DNA of 64,000 bases from Clostridia bacterium (GTDB lineage: Bacteria > Bacillota > Clostridia > Oscillospirales > CAG-272): NCBI GenBank assembly GCA_900769475.1, contig CAAGGQ010000230.1, positions 1 through 64,000 of the forward strand. The letters are read 5' to 3'. Below are positions 53,492 to 61,782 of this stretch, piece after piece (the stretch's first letter is position 1; every line of letters begins with the position of its first letter). The notes under the pieces are model-generated. The model saw nothing but the letters and a program-made list of their open reading frames with translations. It was not told the origin of the DNA and searched no databases. The translations under genes were made by a program, and so were the position numbers.

Positions 53492-55147
53492 TTATTTCTT
53501 AGGAAAGCTATCCTTCAGTCCAACCACGCGGTTGAAGGTGTTGGCGTTCTTGGTATCCTTACAGAAATAGCCTACGCGAACAAACTGGAATCTTTCTCCT
53601 GCTGCAGCAGTTTCCAGGCTGGGCTCAACCATTGCTGTATCGACCTTGGAGAGTGAATCGGGATTCAGGAAGTCCAGATAGGTCTTTCCCTCGGGAACTT
53701 CTGCGGTGTTTTCAATGTTGAACAGTCGGTCATAGAGCATCATCGATGCAGGACGCGCGTATTTTGCAGAGAGCCAATGGATCGTTCCCTTGATCTTTCT
53801 GCCGTCTGCGGGCATTCCGTTTCCGGTTTCCAGATCTGCGGTGGCGTGAATGCACTTGATACTGCCATCCTCGTTCTTTTCAATGCCGGCATATTTGATG
53901 ATATAGCCGTTCATCAAACGAACCTCGCCATCCGGCTTCAAGCGGAAGAACTTGGGAGGCGGTACCTCTGCAAAGTCGTCGGCATCAATATAGATCTCGC
54001 GCGTCATGGGAAGTTGGCGCGTTCCGAGCTCGGGCTTTTGCGGATGGTTAGAGACGGTGAGCATTTCCTCGCGATCCTCGGGGTAGTTGTCGATGATCAC
54101 CTTGATGGGATTGACCACCGCGATACGGCGAGGCGCGTTCTCGTTGAGATCATCGCGCACGCAGGCCTCCAGCTGACGCACGTCCACGGTATGGTCGGTG
54201 TTGGTTACACCCGCTTCTCTGACAAAGGTAAAGAGGGCATTGGGGGTATATCCGCGGCGGCGAAGTGCGCAAAGCGTGGGGAGACGGGGATCATCCCAGC
54301 CGTCTACGTAATTTTCTTCCACCAGTTGGCGGAGATAACGCTTGGACATCACCGTGTAGGTAATGTTCATGCGACCGAATTCCCATTGATGAGGCTTTTG
54401 TGCAAAGCCGATCTTATTGACTACCCAGTCATAAAGGGGACGGTGGTTACGGAATTCGCTGGAACAGAGAGAGTGGGTAATTCCTTCAAGAGCGTCCTGA
54501 ATCGGATGCGCAAAGTCATACATGGGGTAAACACACCACTCATCTCCTTGGCGGTGATGGTGGATATGCTTGATGCGGTAAATGACGGGATCGCGCAGAT
54601 AGGGGTTGTCGGAAGAGGGATCGATCTTTGCGCGGAGCGTGCGTGCACCGTCGGGGAATTCGCCGTTCTTCATTCTTTCAAAGAGCGCAAGATTTTCCTC
54701 CACCGAACGGTTACGATAGGGAGATTCCTTGGAAGCGATCGCGCGGTCGGTTCCCTTGTAGTCGGCAAGATCGTCCTTGGAGAGGTCGCAAACGTAAGCG
54801 TCACCCTGCTTGATCAGCTGAACGGCAAACTCGTAGCATTTTCCAAAATAGTCCGAGCCGTAGAATACGCCGCCTGTGGGGGCTGCGCCCAACCACTCCA
54901 AATCCTCACGGATCGAGCGTACGAATTCGTCCGACTCCTTTGCGGGGTTCGTGTCATCGTAACGCAGATTGAAAAGACCGTTGTATTTGTTGGCAACGTC
55001 GGTGTTGATGCAGATTGCCTTGACCGAGCCGATGTGGAGATATCCGTTAGGCTCGGGAGGGAAGCGGGTGTGGATCTTCAGGTTGGGATCTTCGCGCAGA
55101 TCCTCGTCGATAATGTCGTGAATAAAGTTTCTTTCAATTTCTGCCAT
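53492..55147 (-). CDS. glnS: Glutamine--tRNA ligase
   Basis: This 551-residue class I synthetase charges tRNA-Gln directly. The HIGH-type motif is PPEPNGYLHIGSVKA near 35-49, and the KMSKS-type motif is VMSKR near 265. A C-terminal double beta-barrel anticodon domain follows. Many Bacillota lack GlnRS and use GluRS plus GatCAB, so the gene is notable. ATG 55,147 (MAEIERNFIHDII) fits the family length. It follows gltX by 31 bp in the same operon. Confidence 0.94.
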   Translation of the reverse strand: MAEIERNFIHDIIDEDLREDPNLKIHTRFPPEPNGYLHIGSVKAICINTDVANKYNGLFNLRYDDTNPAKESDEFVRSIREDLEWLGAAPTGGVFYGSDYFGKCYEFAVQLIKQGDAYVCDLSKDDLADYKGTDRAIASKESPYRNRSVEENLALFERMKNGEFPDGARTLRAKIDPSSDNPYLRDPVIYRIKHIHHHRQGDEWCVYPMYDFAHPIQDALEGITHSLCSSEFRNHRPLYDWVVNKIGFAQKPHQWEFGRMNITYTVMSKRYLRQLVEENYVDGWDDPRLPTLCALRRRGYTPNALFTFVREAGVTNTDHTVDVRQLEACVRDDLNENAPRRIAVVNPIKVIIDNYPEDREEMLTVSNHPQKPELGTRQLPMTREIYIDADDFAEVPPPKFFRLKPDGEVRLMNGYIIKYAGIEKNEDGSIKCIHATADLETGNGMPADGRKIKGTIHWLSAKYARPASMMLYDRLFNIENTAEVPEGKTYLDFLNPDSLSKVDTAMVEPSLETAAAGERFQFVRVGYFCKDTKNANTFNRVVGLKDSFPKK

Positions 55148-55178
55148 TGTTTTATTCCAAAACCTTTCCTTCAAAAGA

Positions 55179-56858
55179 TCAGATCTTTTCGATCATATTT
55201 GCAATGCGTGCTCTCGTTTCATCCTCACCGAGAATCTGCATCACGGTGTAGAGGTCGGGGGCGTTGAGCTTTCCGGTCACGGCAACGCGCAGGAACATGC
55301 TCACATCGGCAATGTTACCGGGGAAGGCGGTGGGGTCTGCCTTGTAAGCCTTCATATCGTCGCAGTAGCCGATCTCGCGAGTCACGGTCTTGACCTTATC
55401 AAACCAGGCGTTCATATCGTCTGCGGAATCGTAGGAATCCAGGAAGAGGGACAAGGCCTTTTTTACAGTATCCTTATTATGCTCACCGGAGAAATCGTCA
55501 ATCTGCTCGTAGTTGTAGAAGAAGCCCATGTAAGGCTTAACGTCCGCCCAAGTGGCAAAGTCTTTTCTCGGTTTTTTGCCGCCGCGACCAATGGCAAAGA
55601 TGGTCTTTGCAAAGTCGGGAGAAGTCTGGAGTTGCTTGCCAAATGTGGGATCGAACTCCAGAGCCCAAGCCGTAACCTGCTCGTAGACCTCTTCGGCACT
55701 CATGCGAGAGATGACGTTTTTGCTGACGTCGTTCAGCTTGTTGAAATCAAACAGGCATCCCGAGGAGCTCATTTTCTTGATATTGAAGGGGAAGTCGGTG
55801 TAGGGCTTGTCGGGATTCTGCATATGCCACTCCTCGTAGTTGGAGTTGAGCAGGGTCATGATATATTCGCAAACGCAGGCGGGGGCATAGCCCATACGGC
55901 TGTAGTCGTCCATGTTGGCGCCCATGTCGCGCTTGGAAAGCTTCTTCTTGTTGCCATTCTCGTCCAAACGCATGATCTGTGCGATGTGCATGTACTTGGG
56001 CATGCGGAAGCCCAGATAACGGAAGAGCATAATATGCTTTGCCAGGCTGGGGAGCCATTCCTCGCCGCGGATCACATGGGTGGTGCCCATGAGGTGATCG
56101 TCCACGGCGTGGGCAAAGTGGTAGGTGGGGATGCCGTCGGACTTAAGAAGAACGAAGTCCTCGTCATTTTCGGGAATCTCCAGCTTGCCCTTGATCAGAT
56201 CGGTAAAGGGAGTCTTTTTGTCGGGATCTCCGTCGGCCAACAGACGCAGAACGAAGGGGTTGTCAGCCTTGAGGTTCTCCTCCACCTCTTCCATGGTGAT
56301 GGCGCGTGCCTTGAGCATGGCTTCTTTTTGTGCCGTTTGATCCTCGTGCCAGTCCTTGGCCTTGATCTCGGCCTTCTTGTCCACAGCGTTCAGGGCGTCC
56401 AGTTCCTCTTGCGTAGTAAACACGGGGTAAGCCTTTCCTTCACTTACCAACTGCTTGGCGTATACGTGATAGATGGGGCCGCGCTGGCTCTGACGGTAAG
56501 GTCCGTAGATGCCCTTATCGCAAATGCCGCCGTCCTCGCCGATCACCGCACCCTCGTCAAAGTGAATTCCATAGTGTGCCAGGGTTTTGATCAAGCCCTC
56601 GGCTGCACCGTCCACCTCGCGCTTGGCGTCGGTATCTTCGATGCGAAGATAGAGAACACCGCCGCTCTGGTGTGCCAATCGTTCCCCGATGGTGGTGGGG
56701 AAGAGACCGCCAAAGTGAACAAAGCCCGTGGGGCTGGGCGCAAAGCGGGTGACTTTTGCCCCTTCGGGAAGATTGCGGGGCGGGAATTGGGCTTCCATGT
56801 CCGCGGGGGTCTGAGAAACCTGTGGGAACAGAAGATCGGCAAGCTTTTGATAATCCAT
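55179..56858 (-). CDS. gltX: Glutamate--tRNA ligase
   Basis: This 559-residue class I synthetase has the HIGH-type motif FAPSPTGFVHFGGLF near 40-54 and the KMSKS-type motif KKLSKRDMG near 275-283. An extended C-terminal anticodon-binding helical domain follows. It is longer than the usual bacterial GluRS (about 480), mostly from an N-terminal extension of about 35 residues and internal insertions, as in a clostridial subgroup. AAAGGA precedes the ATG. It is sandwiched between the MBL hydrolase and glnS genes. Confidence 0.93.
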   Translation of the reverse strand: MDYQKLADLLFPQVSQTPADMEAQFPPRNLPEGAKVTRFAPSPTGFVHFGGLFPTTIGERLAHQSGGVLYLRIEDTDAKREVDGAAEGLIKTLAHYGIHFDEGAVIGEDGGICDKGIYGPYRQSQRGPIYHVYAKQLVSEGKAYPVFTTQEELDALNAVDKKAEIKAKDWHEDQTAQKEAMLKARAITMEEVEENLKADNPFVLRLLADGDPDKKTPFTDLIKGKLEIPENDEDFVLLKSDGIPTYHFAHAVDDHLMGTTHVIRGEEWLPSLAKHIMLFRYLGFRMPKYMHIAQIMRLDENGNKKKLSKRDMGANMDDYSRMGYAPACVCEYIMTLLNSNYEEWHMQNPDKPYTDFPFNIKKMSSSGCLFDFNKLNDVSKNVISRMSAEEVYEQVTAWALEFDPTFGKQLQTSPDFAKTIFAIGRGGKKPRKDFATWADVKPYMGFFYNYEQIDDFSGEHNKDTVKKALSLFLDSYDSADDMNAWFDKVKTVTREIGYCDDMKAYKADPTAFPGNIADVSMFLRVAVTGKLNAPDLYTVMQILGEDETRARIANMIEKI

Positions 56859-56894
56859 GGTTGTGTATCCTTTCTTGAGTGGCCAATGGCCGTT

Positions 56895-57506
56895 TCAAAT
56901 ATCCAGTTTGTTGAGTGCCCGTTCCAGAGTGGTGGAGTCACCGTGGCCGGGATAGATGGGAAGATGTCCGGGAAGCTCCTTCAGAGAGAGCAGAGAACGC
57001 ATCAGCGTAGCACCGTCGCCGCTGTAAAGATCAAAGCGCCCGTAGCCTCCGTCAAAGAGGGTGTCTCCTGTGATCAAAAATTCATCGTTGCACAGGTAGC
57101 ACACCGAGCCGCAGGTGTGTCCGGGAGTGTGAAGCACTCGAATGGGCTCTTCTCCAAGCCACAGGGTTTGCCCGTCGATTAACCCTTCCTCGGGAGTGCG
57201 GTAGGCACGATCCATAAAGAAGAAATCCTGAAACGCATTTTTGTGGGAATCGGAGGGGAAATCCAACTCCGAGGTGTGGATCATGGCGGGGACACCGGTC
57301 TCCTGCCGCAAGCTATCCAAAGAAACGATGTGATCAAAATGCCCATGGGTCAAAAGAATAAACCGCAGGGACGCACCTTCTTCCCGTAGCGCTTGAACCA
57401 GGGTTTTAGCGTCGGCACTGGGATCCACAATGGCCGCGTTGCCGCCGCTGATCAGCAGGTAGCAGTTGGAGCCCCAGGAGCCGGGATAAAGATTGCGGAT
57501 ACGCAA
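56895..57506 (-). CDS. MBL-fold metallo-hydrolase (glyoxalase II-like)
   Basis: This 203-residue protein has the zinc motif LLTHGHFDHIVS (HxHxDH), a further His in LHTPGHTCGSVCY, the Asp in ITGDTLFDGGYGR and a final His in YPGHGDSTTLE. This is the YcbL/GloB-like small MBL group, which hydrolyses thioesters or related compounds; the substrate is unknown. There is no in-frame ATG near the start. TTG at 57,506 follows GGAGGG by 6 bases and is the likely initiation codon. It heads the gltX-glnS operon. Confidence 0.85.
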   Translation of the reverse strand: MRIRNLYPGSWGSNCYLLISGGNAAIVDPSADAKTLVQALREEGASLRFILLTHGHFDHIVSLDSLRQETGVPAMIHTSELDFPSDSHKNAFQDFFFMDRAYRTPEEGLIDGQTLWLGEEPIRVLHTPGHTCGSVCYLCNDEFLITGDTLFDGGYGRFDLYSGDGATLMRSLLSLKELPGHLPIYPGHGDSTTLERALNKLDI

Positions 57507-57543
57507 GCCTCTCCCTCCTTTATTAAAAACAATCATTCATTCT

Positions 57544-57572
57544 ATTATAGCACATTTTCCTTTTATTGTCTA
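57544..57572 (-). promoter_or_regulatory. Promoter of the MBL-gltX-glnS operon
   Basis: On the minus strand, TAGACA (57,572-57,567), a 17 bp spacer and TATAAT (57,549-57,544), with TGTGC before the -10. Confidence 0.7.
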
Positions 57573-57636
57573 CTGCTTTTTCAAAAAAACAGTCTTAATT
57601 TGCGCAAAAATATTTCGCATTTTTTCTTTCCGCCTA

Positions 57637-57690
57637 TTGACATCCCATCGCCCCTATGGTATAATACAGTTGGAACAAATAATACAGTTG
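57637..57690 (+). promoter_or_regulatory. Promoter and candidate operator of the GntR-ABC operon
   Basis: TTGACA (57,637-57,642), a 17 bp spacer and TATAAT (57,660-57,665) with TGG before it. The 10-mer AATACAGTTG occurs at 57,663-57,672, overlapping the -10, and again at 57,681-57,690. The 18-bp-phased repeat is a likely binding site for the GntR-type product of the first gene. Confidence 0.75.
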
Positions 57691-57714
57691 ATACAGAATG
57701 AAAGGAGGGAGCCC

Positions 57715-58071
57715 ATGACGTGGAATTTTTCGGGAAAGCATGACGTGTATCTGGAAATTGCCGAGCGGTACCGCCAGTACATTCAGCTGGGCGTGATCGC
57801 TTACGGTGAGCGGTTGCCTTCGGTGCGTACCGCGGCCACCGAGCTTGGTGTGAATCCCAATACCATTGCCCGGGCGTATTCGGTGCTGGAAAGCGAGGGC
57901 TTTGTTCGCGCACTTCCCAAAAAAGGATTGTACGTGATCTGGCAGGGAAGCACCCCCGCTCCTACCATGGACGGGGAAAGCCGCGCGTATCTGGAATCCC
58001 TTCGTCAAAAGGGGATCCCCAAGGAATTGGTCATCGCTTGGATCGAGGAGGTGTATTCGGAAGATGATTGA
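57715..58071 (+). CDS. GntR-family regulator, YtrA type
   Basis: This 118-residue regulator has a winged HTH (about 10-77): YLEIAERYRQYIQLGVIAYGERLPSVRTAATELGVNPNTIARAYSVLESEG is the GntR signature region. A short C-terminal tail follows, too small to bind a ligand in the usual way. This is the YtrA subfamily, which typically represses its own ABC transporter operon. AAAGGAGGG precedes ATG 57,715. It overlaps the ATPase gene by 8 bp. Confidence 0.9.
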   Translation: MTWNFSGKHDVYLEIAERYRQYIQLGVIAYGERLPSVRTAATELGVNPNTIARAYSVLESEGFVRALPKKGLYVIWQGSTPAPTMDGESRAYLESLRQKGIPKELVIAWIEEVYSEDD

Positions 58072-58945
58072 GGTACGTTCTCTCTCTCACTCCCTGGGTG
58101 AGAAGCAGGTTTTGAAGGATGTGAATCTAACCCTGAAGGACGGAAGCGTCATGGGACTGGTGGGCATCAACGGCGCGGGAAAATCCACGCTGCTGCGATT
58201 GATCGCCGGAGTGTACTGTCCGGATCAGGGCGAGGTGCTGTGTGATGGAATTTCCACGCAGAGTGCTACGGCAAGGAAGGACATTTTCTTCCTGCCCGAC
58301 GATCCTTATTATACGGTTTATACTACGGCACAAAGTCTGTGGCGCATGTATCGCGTCTTTTATCCCAACATGGACCGCGGTATCTGGCGGCAATGCTTGC
58401 AGGAGTTTGGCCTGGAGGAGCGCAAGCCGATCCGTACTTTTTCCAAGGGCATGAAACGGCAGCTTTACGTGGCGCTGGCCCTGGCGGCGCGCCCCAAGTA
58501 TCTGCTTCTGGACGAGGCCTTTGACGGTCTGGATCCCTTGGCGCGTCTGCGCTTTAAGAAGGCTATCAACCGCGCCGTGGAGGAGGATGGCACCTCGGTG
58601 CTGATCTCCAGCCACTCCCTTCGTGAGCTGGAGGATTTTTGCGATTCCTATGCGCTCATCGACCATATGACGGTATCCGATTCGGGAAGCCTGAGCGATC
58701 ATTTGGGGCGGTTCTGCAAGTTCCAGCTGGCCTTTGCCGTGCCTGCCACGCGGGAAACCTTTCTGGGCTTTCCCGTTGCATCCCTGGAGCTGAGCGGTCG
58801 CTTTGCACGGGTGATCTTAAAGGGCGAGAAGGAAGCCATGCGAACCGCTTTGGAACGCCTTTCCCCCGTGATCATGGAGGAGATCCCCATGGACTTTGAG
58901 GAGCTCTTTATTTCGGAGGTAGGAGAAAGGGGGAATCTGCTGTGA
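58064..58945 (+). CDS. ABC transporter ATP-binding protein
   Basis: This 293-residue ATPase has Walker A GINGAGKST, Q-loop and signature FSKGMKRQL, Walker B YLLLDEAFDGLD and a switch His in ISSHSLRELED. The C-terminal extension (about 220-293) is typical of YtrB/CcmA-like exporters. It overlaps both the GntR gene and the permease gene, so it is part of one coupled operon. The exported or sensed compound is unknown; related operons respond to cell wall antibiotics. Confidence 0.9.
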   Translation: MIEVRSLSHSLGEKQVLKDVNLTLKDGSVMGLVGINGAGKSTLLRLIAGVYCPDQGEVLCDGISTQSATARKDIFFLPDDPYYTVYTTAQSLWRMYRVFYPNMDRGIWRQCLQEFGLEERKPIRTFSKGMKRQLYVALALAARPKYLLLDEAFDGLDPLARLRFKKAINRAVEEDGTSVLISSHSLRELEDFCDSYALIDHMTVSDSGSLSDHLGRFCKFQLAFAVPATRETFLGFPVASLELSGRFARVILKGEKEAMRTALERLSPVIMEEIPMDFEELFISEVGERGNLL

Positions 58946-59982
58946 AGATCTTTGGAAGGTATTTATCCCATCGCTTAGAAAGCGGCTTTTTGCGCACCCT
59001 GATTTTGGCGATCCTGGGATTGCTCCTTTGCATGGTGTGCGTTACCCAGGAGATCGATTCCAGCGAGGTTCGCTACAATCGGGTCGCCCTCTATATCTTG
59101 GCTATTTTGATGGGAGTGATCGCAACGGTGATCCCTATGCTGGAGCTGATGGATTTTAAAAAACGTCGCAATCTGGATACGCTCTTCAGCTTTTCCATCT
59201 CCCGCCCGCAAATGGCGCTGGCCCACTATTTGAGCGGTTGGATCCAGGTAATCATCATCTACTCGGTGTCCTTCTTTTGGGCGTTTGGGTATCTGAGTAT
59301 TACCACCGATTATTTTGATCTCTCCTATATGATCCCCTATTACTTTGTTTCCCTTGGGCTGGGCTGGATCCTGTATTCTTTCTTCCTGTTTTTGTTTGGA
59401 GAAGGGAACACCGTGGCAGATGGCGTGATCTTTTGCATCCTGGGAATGTTTGTGTTCTGGTTACTATTCAGCGTATTCCACGAGCTCCATTGTGTTGCAC
59501 TGGATTCTACGCTGGCGTATGTCGAATCCGAGAATCGCATTTTCAATCATGCGGAGCTTGGCATGGCCTACGTGCCCATCAATCACGTAACCACCTGGTT
59601 CCAGGAGGTGATCGAGATCAATGATCCCAACAGCAATCCCGACCGCTACTACGAGCGTACCCTGCAGGCTTGCTTGGGATACGTTGGCTTTTGGGGCGTG
59701 GTGGGCTTGCTTAGCTCGGTGGGCTTTGTATGGAGCTTTACCAAGCGGCGTCCCGAGCAGGTGGGGGATATTTCCAACTCCTGGTTTGGATATCGCACCC
59801 TCATCCCCATCTACTTTTACTCGTTCCTGCTGTTTTGGGGAGGCGACGCCCTCATTTATCTGTGGATCGCTGCCGTGGTTGCCTATTTCCTCTACCGTCG
59901 AAGCTTCCGCTTGAAAAAAAGCGACGTATTAATGCTGGCTTTCGGCTTGATCCCTCTGTTTTTCCATATCGCGTTTTTGTAA
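58942..59982 (+). CDS. ABC transporter permease
   Basis: This 346-residue membrane protein has about eight hydrophobic segments, at roughly 17-35, 48-68, 92-112, 125-175 (two to three), 231-250 and 279-345. It has no recognisable catalytic residues. It starts with GTG at 58,942, overlapping the stop of the ATPase gene. It forms the channel of the transporter with the preceding ATPase. A large extracytoplasmic loop lies near 180-225. Confidence 0.82.
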   Translation: MKIFGRYLSHRLESGFLRTLILAILGLLLCMVCVTQEIDSSEVRYNRVALYILAILMGVIATVIPMLELMDFKKRRNLDTLFSFSISRPQMALAHYLSGWIQVIIIYSVSFFWAFGYLSITTDYFDLSYMIPYYFVSLGLGWILYSFFLFLFGEGNTVADGVIFCILGMFVFWLLFSVFHELHCVALDSTLAYVESENRIFNHAELGMAYVPINHVTTWFQEVIEINDPNSNPDRYYERTLQACLGYVGFWGVVGLLSSVGFVWSFTKRRPEQVGDISNSWFGYRTLIPIYFYSFLLFWGGDALIYLWIAAVVAYFLYRRSFRLKKSDVLMLAFGLIPLFFHIAFL

Positions 59983-60001
59983 TGACGTAAAGAAAGGGGA
60001 A

Positions 60002-60517
60002 ATGAAAATGAAGAAGAACACAACAAGAGCCCTGGCGTGGGGACTGAGCTTGCTCCTTCTTTTGCAGATGCTGGTGGGATGCACCGGACGCCCCTATCAC
60101 GCCGAGCTGTACGATCTGGCGGCCGAATGGATCCAAGAGGATTTTGCCGCCGAGCATCCCGTGCGGGACTGGGGCAATTCCGAGGAGGCCGACCCCCATC
60201 CCAAGACCTGGGTGTTCCTGGTGAAGGATCGGGAGCAATACGAGGCGATCTTCCGAGAGGATGCCGATGGAGTCCGCGTGGATTTCAATAGCCAAATGCT
60301 GGTGGTGTATACCTTTAGCACGGTGTACCATCGGGAAAATAAGCTCACCGATCTGACGCTTCAGGACGGAGTGCTCACGGTGACCTACCGCATGGAAACG
60401 CCGAACAAGCTCTTTGGCGTTGGCATTGGGGACGCGTCACAGCCCTATCAGCGCTGGTTTGTGGTAAAGCTGGATCGCCTCGAGGTCGATACGGTGATAT
60501 TTGAAGAGGAAAAATAA
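60002..60517 (+). CDS. Lipoprotein of unknown function, last gene of the GntR-ABC operon
   Basis: This 171-residue lipoprotein has lipobox LVGC (Cys27) and a compact mixed alpha/beta domain (WVFLVKDREQYEAIF ... QMLVVYTFSTVYHRENKLTDLTLQDGVLTVTYR). I do not recognise a named family. AAAGGGGAA lies before the ATG; a second in-frame ATG at 60,008 is also possible. Its place 19 bp after the permease suggests it helps the transporter at the membrane surface. A strong terminator follows. Confidence 0.65.
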   Translation: MKMKKNTTRALAWGLSLLLLLQMLVGCTGRPYHAELYDLAAEWIQEDFAAEHPVRDWGNSEEADPHPKTWVFLVKDREQYEAIFREDADGVRVDFNSQMLVVYTFSTVYHRENKLTDLTLQDGVLTVTYRMETPNKLFGVGIGDASQPYQRWFVVKLDRLEVDTVIFEEEK

Positions 60518-60521
60518 AAAA

Positions 60522-60570
60522 ACGAGGATCTCTCACAAAGACGGTGAGAGATCCTCGTTCTCATTTTTTA
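60522..60570. terminator. Bidirectional terminator
   Basis: ACGAGGATCTCTCAC (60,522-60,536) pairs perfectly with GTGAGAGATCCTCGT (60,544-60,558), with A- and T-rich flanks. It lies between the lipoprotein gene and the facing ychF. Confidence 0.9.
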
Positions 60571-60572
60571 AA

Positions 60573-61667
60573 TTAAACGTTGAAGCGGAAGAATACGATG
60601 TCGCCATCTTGCATCACATATTCTTTTCCTTCACTGCGGAGCAATCCCGCATCCTTGACGGCATTCATGGTGCCGTATTTTTGCAGATCGTCAAAGGCCA
60701 CCACCTCGGCACGAATAAAGCCGCGCTCAATGTCAGAGTGAATCTTGCCTGCGGCCTTGGGAGCCTTGGTGCCCTTGCGAATGGTCCAGGCACGGCACTC
60801 GTCGGGACCGGCGGTGAGGAAGCTGATCAGACCCAAAAGGGTATAGCTTGCCTTGATCAAACGGTCCAAACCGCTTTCTTCAATGCCAAGGTCGGCCAAA
60901 AACATGGCCTTTTCCTCGCCCGAAAGCTCAGCGATTTCGGCCTCGATCTGACAGCAGATGGGAATGATCTGGGAATGCTCACTCTCGGCGTGGGCCTTGA
61001 GGGATACGTAGGCCTCGTTGTCGGTGGGTTCGCCCGAGGCGTTGTCCTCGTTCACGTTGGCCACGTAGATCACGGGCTTGCGGGTGAGAAGGGGAGTGTC
61101 GTAAAGGCAGGCCTCTTCATCCTCGGTCAACTCCACCGTGCGGGCACATTTTCCGTCAGCCAGCGCGGCGTACAGCTTTTCGAATACCGCCAGCTCGGCA
61201 CCGTACTTCTTATCGGCCTTCATGGCTTTGCGAGTGCGGTCCATACGACGCTCCAGCACCTCCATATCCGAGAAGATCAGCTCCAGATTGATGGTTTCCA
61301 GGTCGCGCATGGGATCCACCTGGCCGTCTACATGGATGATGTTTTCGTTTTCAAAGCAACGGATCACGTGAAGGATCGCATCGACCTCGCGGATGTTGCC
61401 CAGGAACTGGTTGCCCAGGCCCTCCCCCTTGGAGGCGCCCTTTACAAGGCCGGCAATGTCCACGAATTCGATCACGGCAGGGGTATATTTGTTGGGGTGA
61501 TGCATATCGGCCAAAAAGTCCAAACGGCTGTCGGGCACCGATACCACACCCACATTGGGCTCAATGGTGCAGAAGGGGTAGTTTGCCGATTCCGCGCCCG
61601 CATTGGTCAGGGCGTTGAACAGCGTGCTTTTTCCCACGTTGGGAAGTCCTACGATACCAAGTTTCAT
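60573..61667 (-). CDS. ychF: Redox-regulated ATPase YchF (Obg-like)
   Basis: This 364-residue TRAFAC-class NTPase has G1 GLPNVGKST near 7-15, [16 protein letters not shown] as the switch II region, and a degenerate G4 (YVANVNED) that favours ATP over GTP. A coiled-coil insertion and the C-terminal TGS domain ending FFRFNV follow. It binds ribosomes and is linked to oxidative stress in E. coli. GGAGAG lies upstream of the start at 61,667, and a promoter is at 61,739. Confidence 0.95.
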   Translation of the reverse strand: MKLGIVGLPNVGKSTLFNALTNAGAESANYPFCTIEPNVGVVSVPDSRLDFLADMHHPNKYTPAVIEFVDIAGLVKGASKGEGLGNQFLGNIREVDAILHVIRCFENENIIHVDGQVDPMRDLETINLELIFSDMEVLERRMDRTRKAMKADKKYGAELAVFEKLYAALADGKCARTVELTEDEEACLYDTPLLTRKPVIYVANVNEDNASGEPTDNEAYVSLKAHAESEHSQIIPICCQIEAEIAELSGEEKAMFLADLGIEESGLDRLIKASYTLLGLISFLTAGPDECRAWTIRKGTKAPKAAGKIHSDIERGFIRAEVVAFDDLQKYGTMNAVKDAGLLRSEGKEYVMQDGDIVFFRFNV

Positions 61668-61738
61668 TTTGTCTATCTCTCCTTTATTTTCAGGGCTGAC
61701 GCAGAGGAAACCGCGCCGAGACCCGCACAATCTTATAC

Positions 61739-61767
61739 ATTATATCATATTGATTTGTGCTTTTCAA
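61739..61767 (-). promoter_or_regulatory. Promoter of ychF
   Basis: On the minus strand, TTGAAA (61,767-61,762), a 17 bp spacer and TATAAT (61,744-61,739), with TG at the extended position. Confidence 0.75.
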
Positions 61768-61782
61768 GACTTCCGGGAGAAT

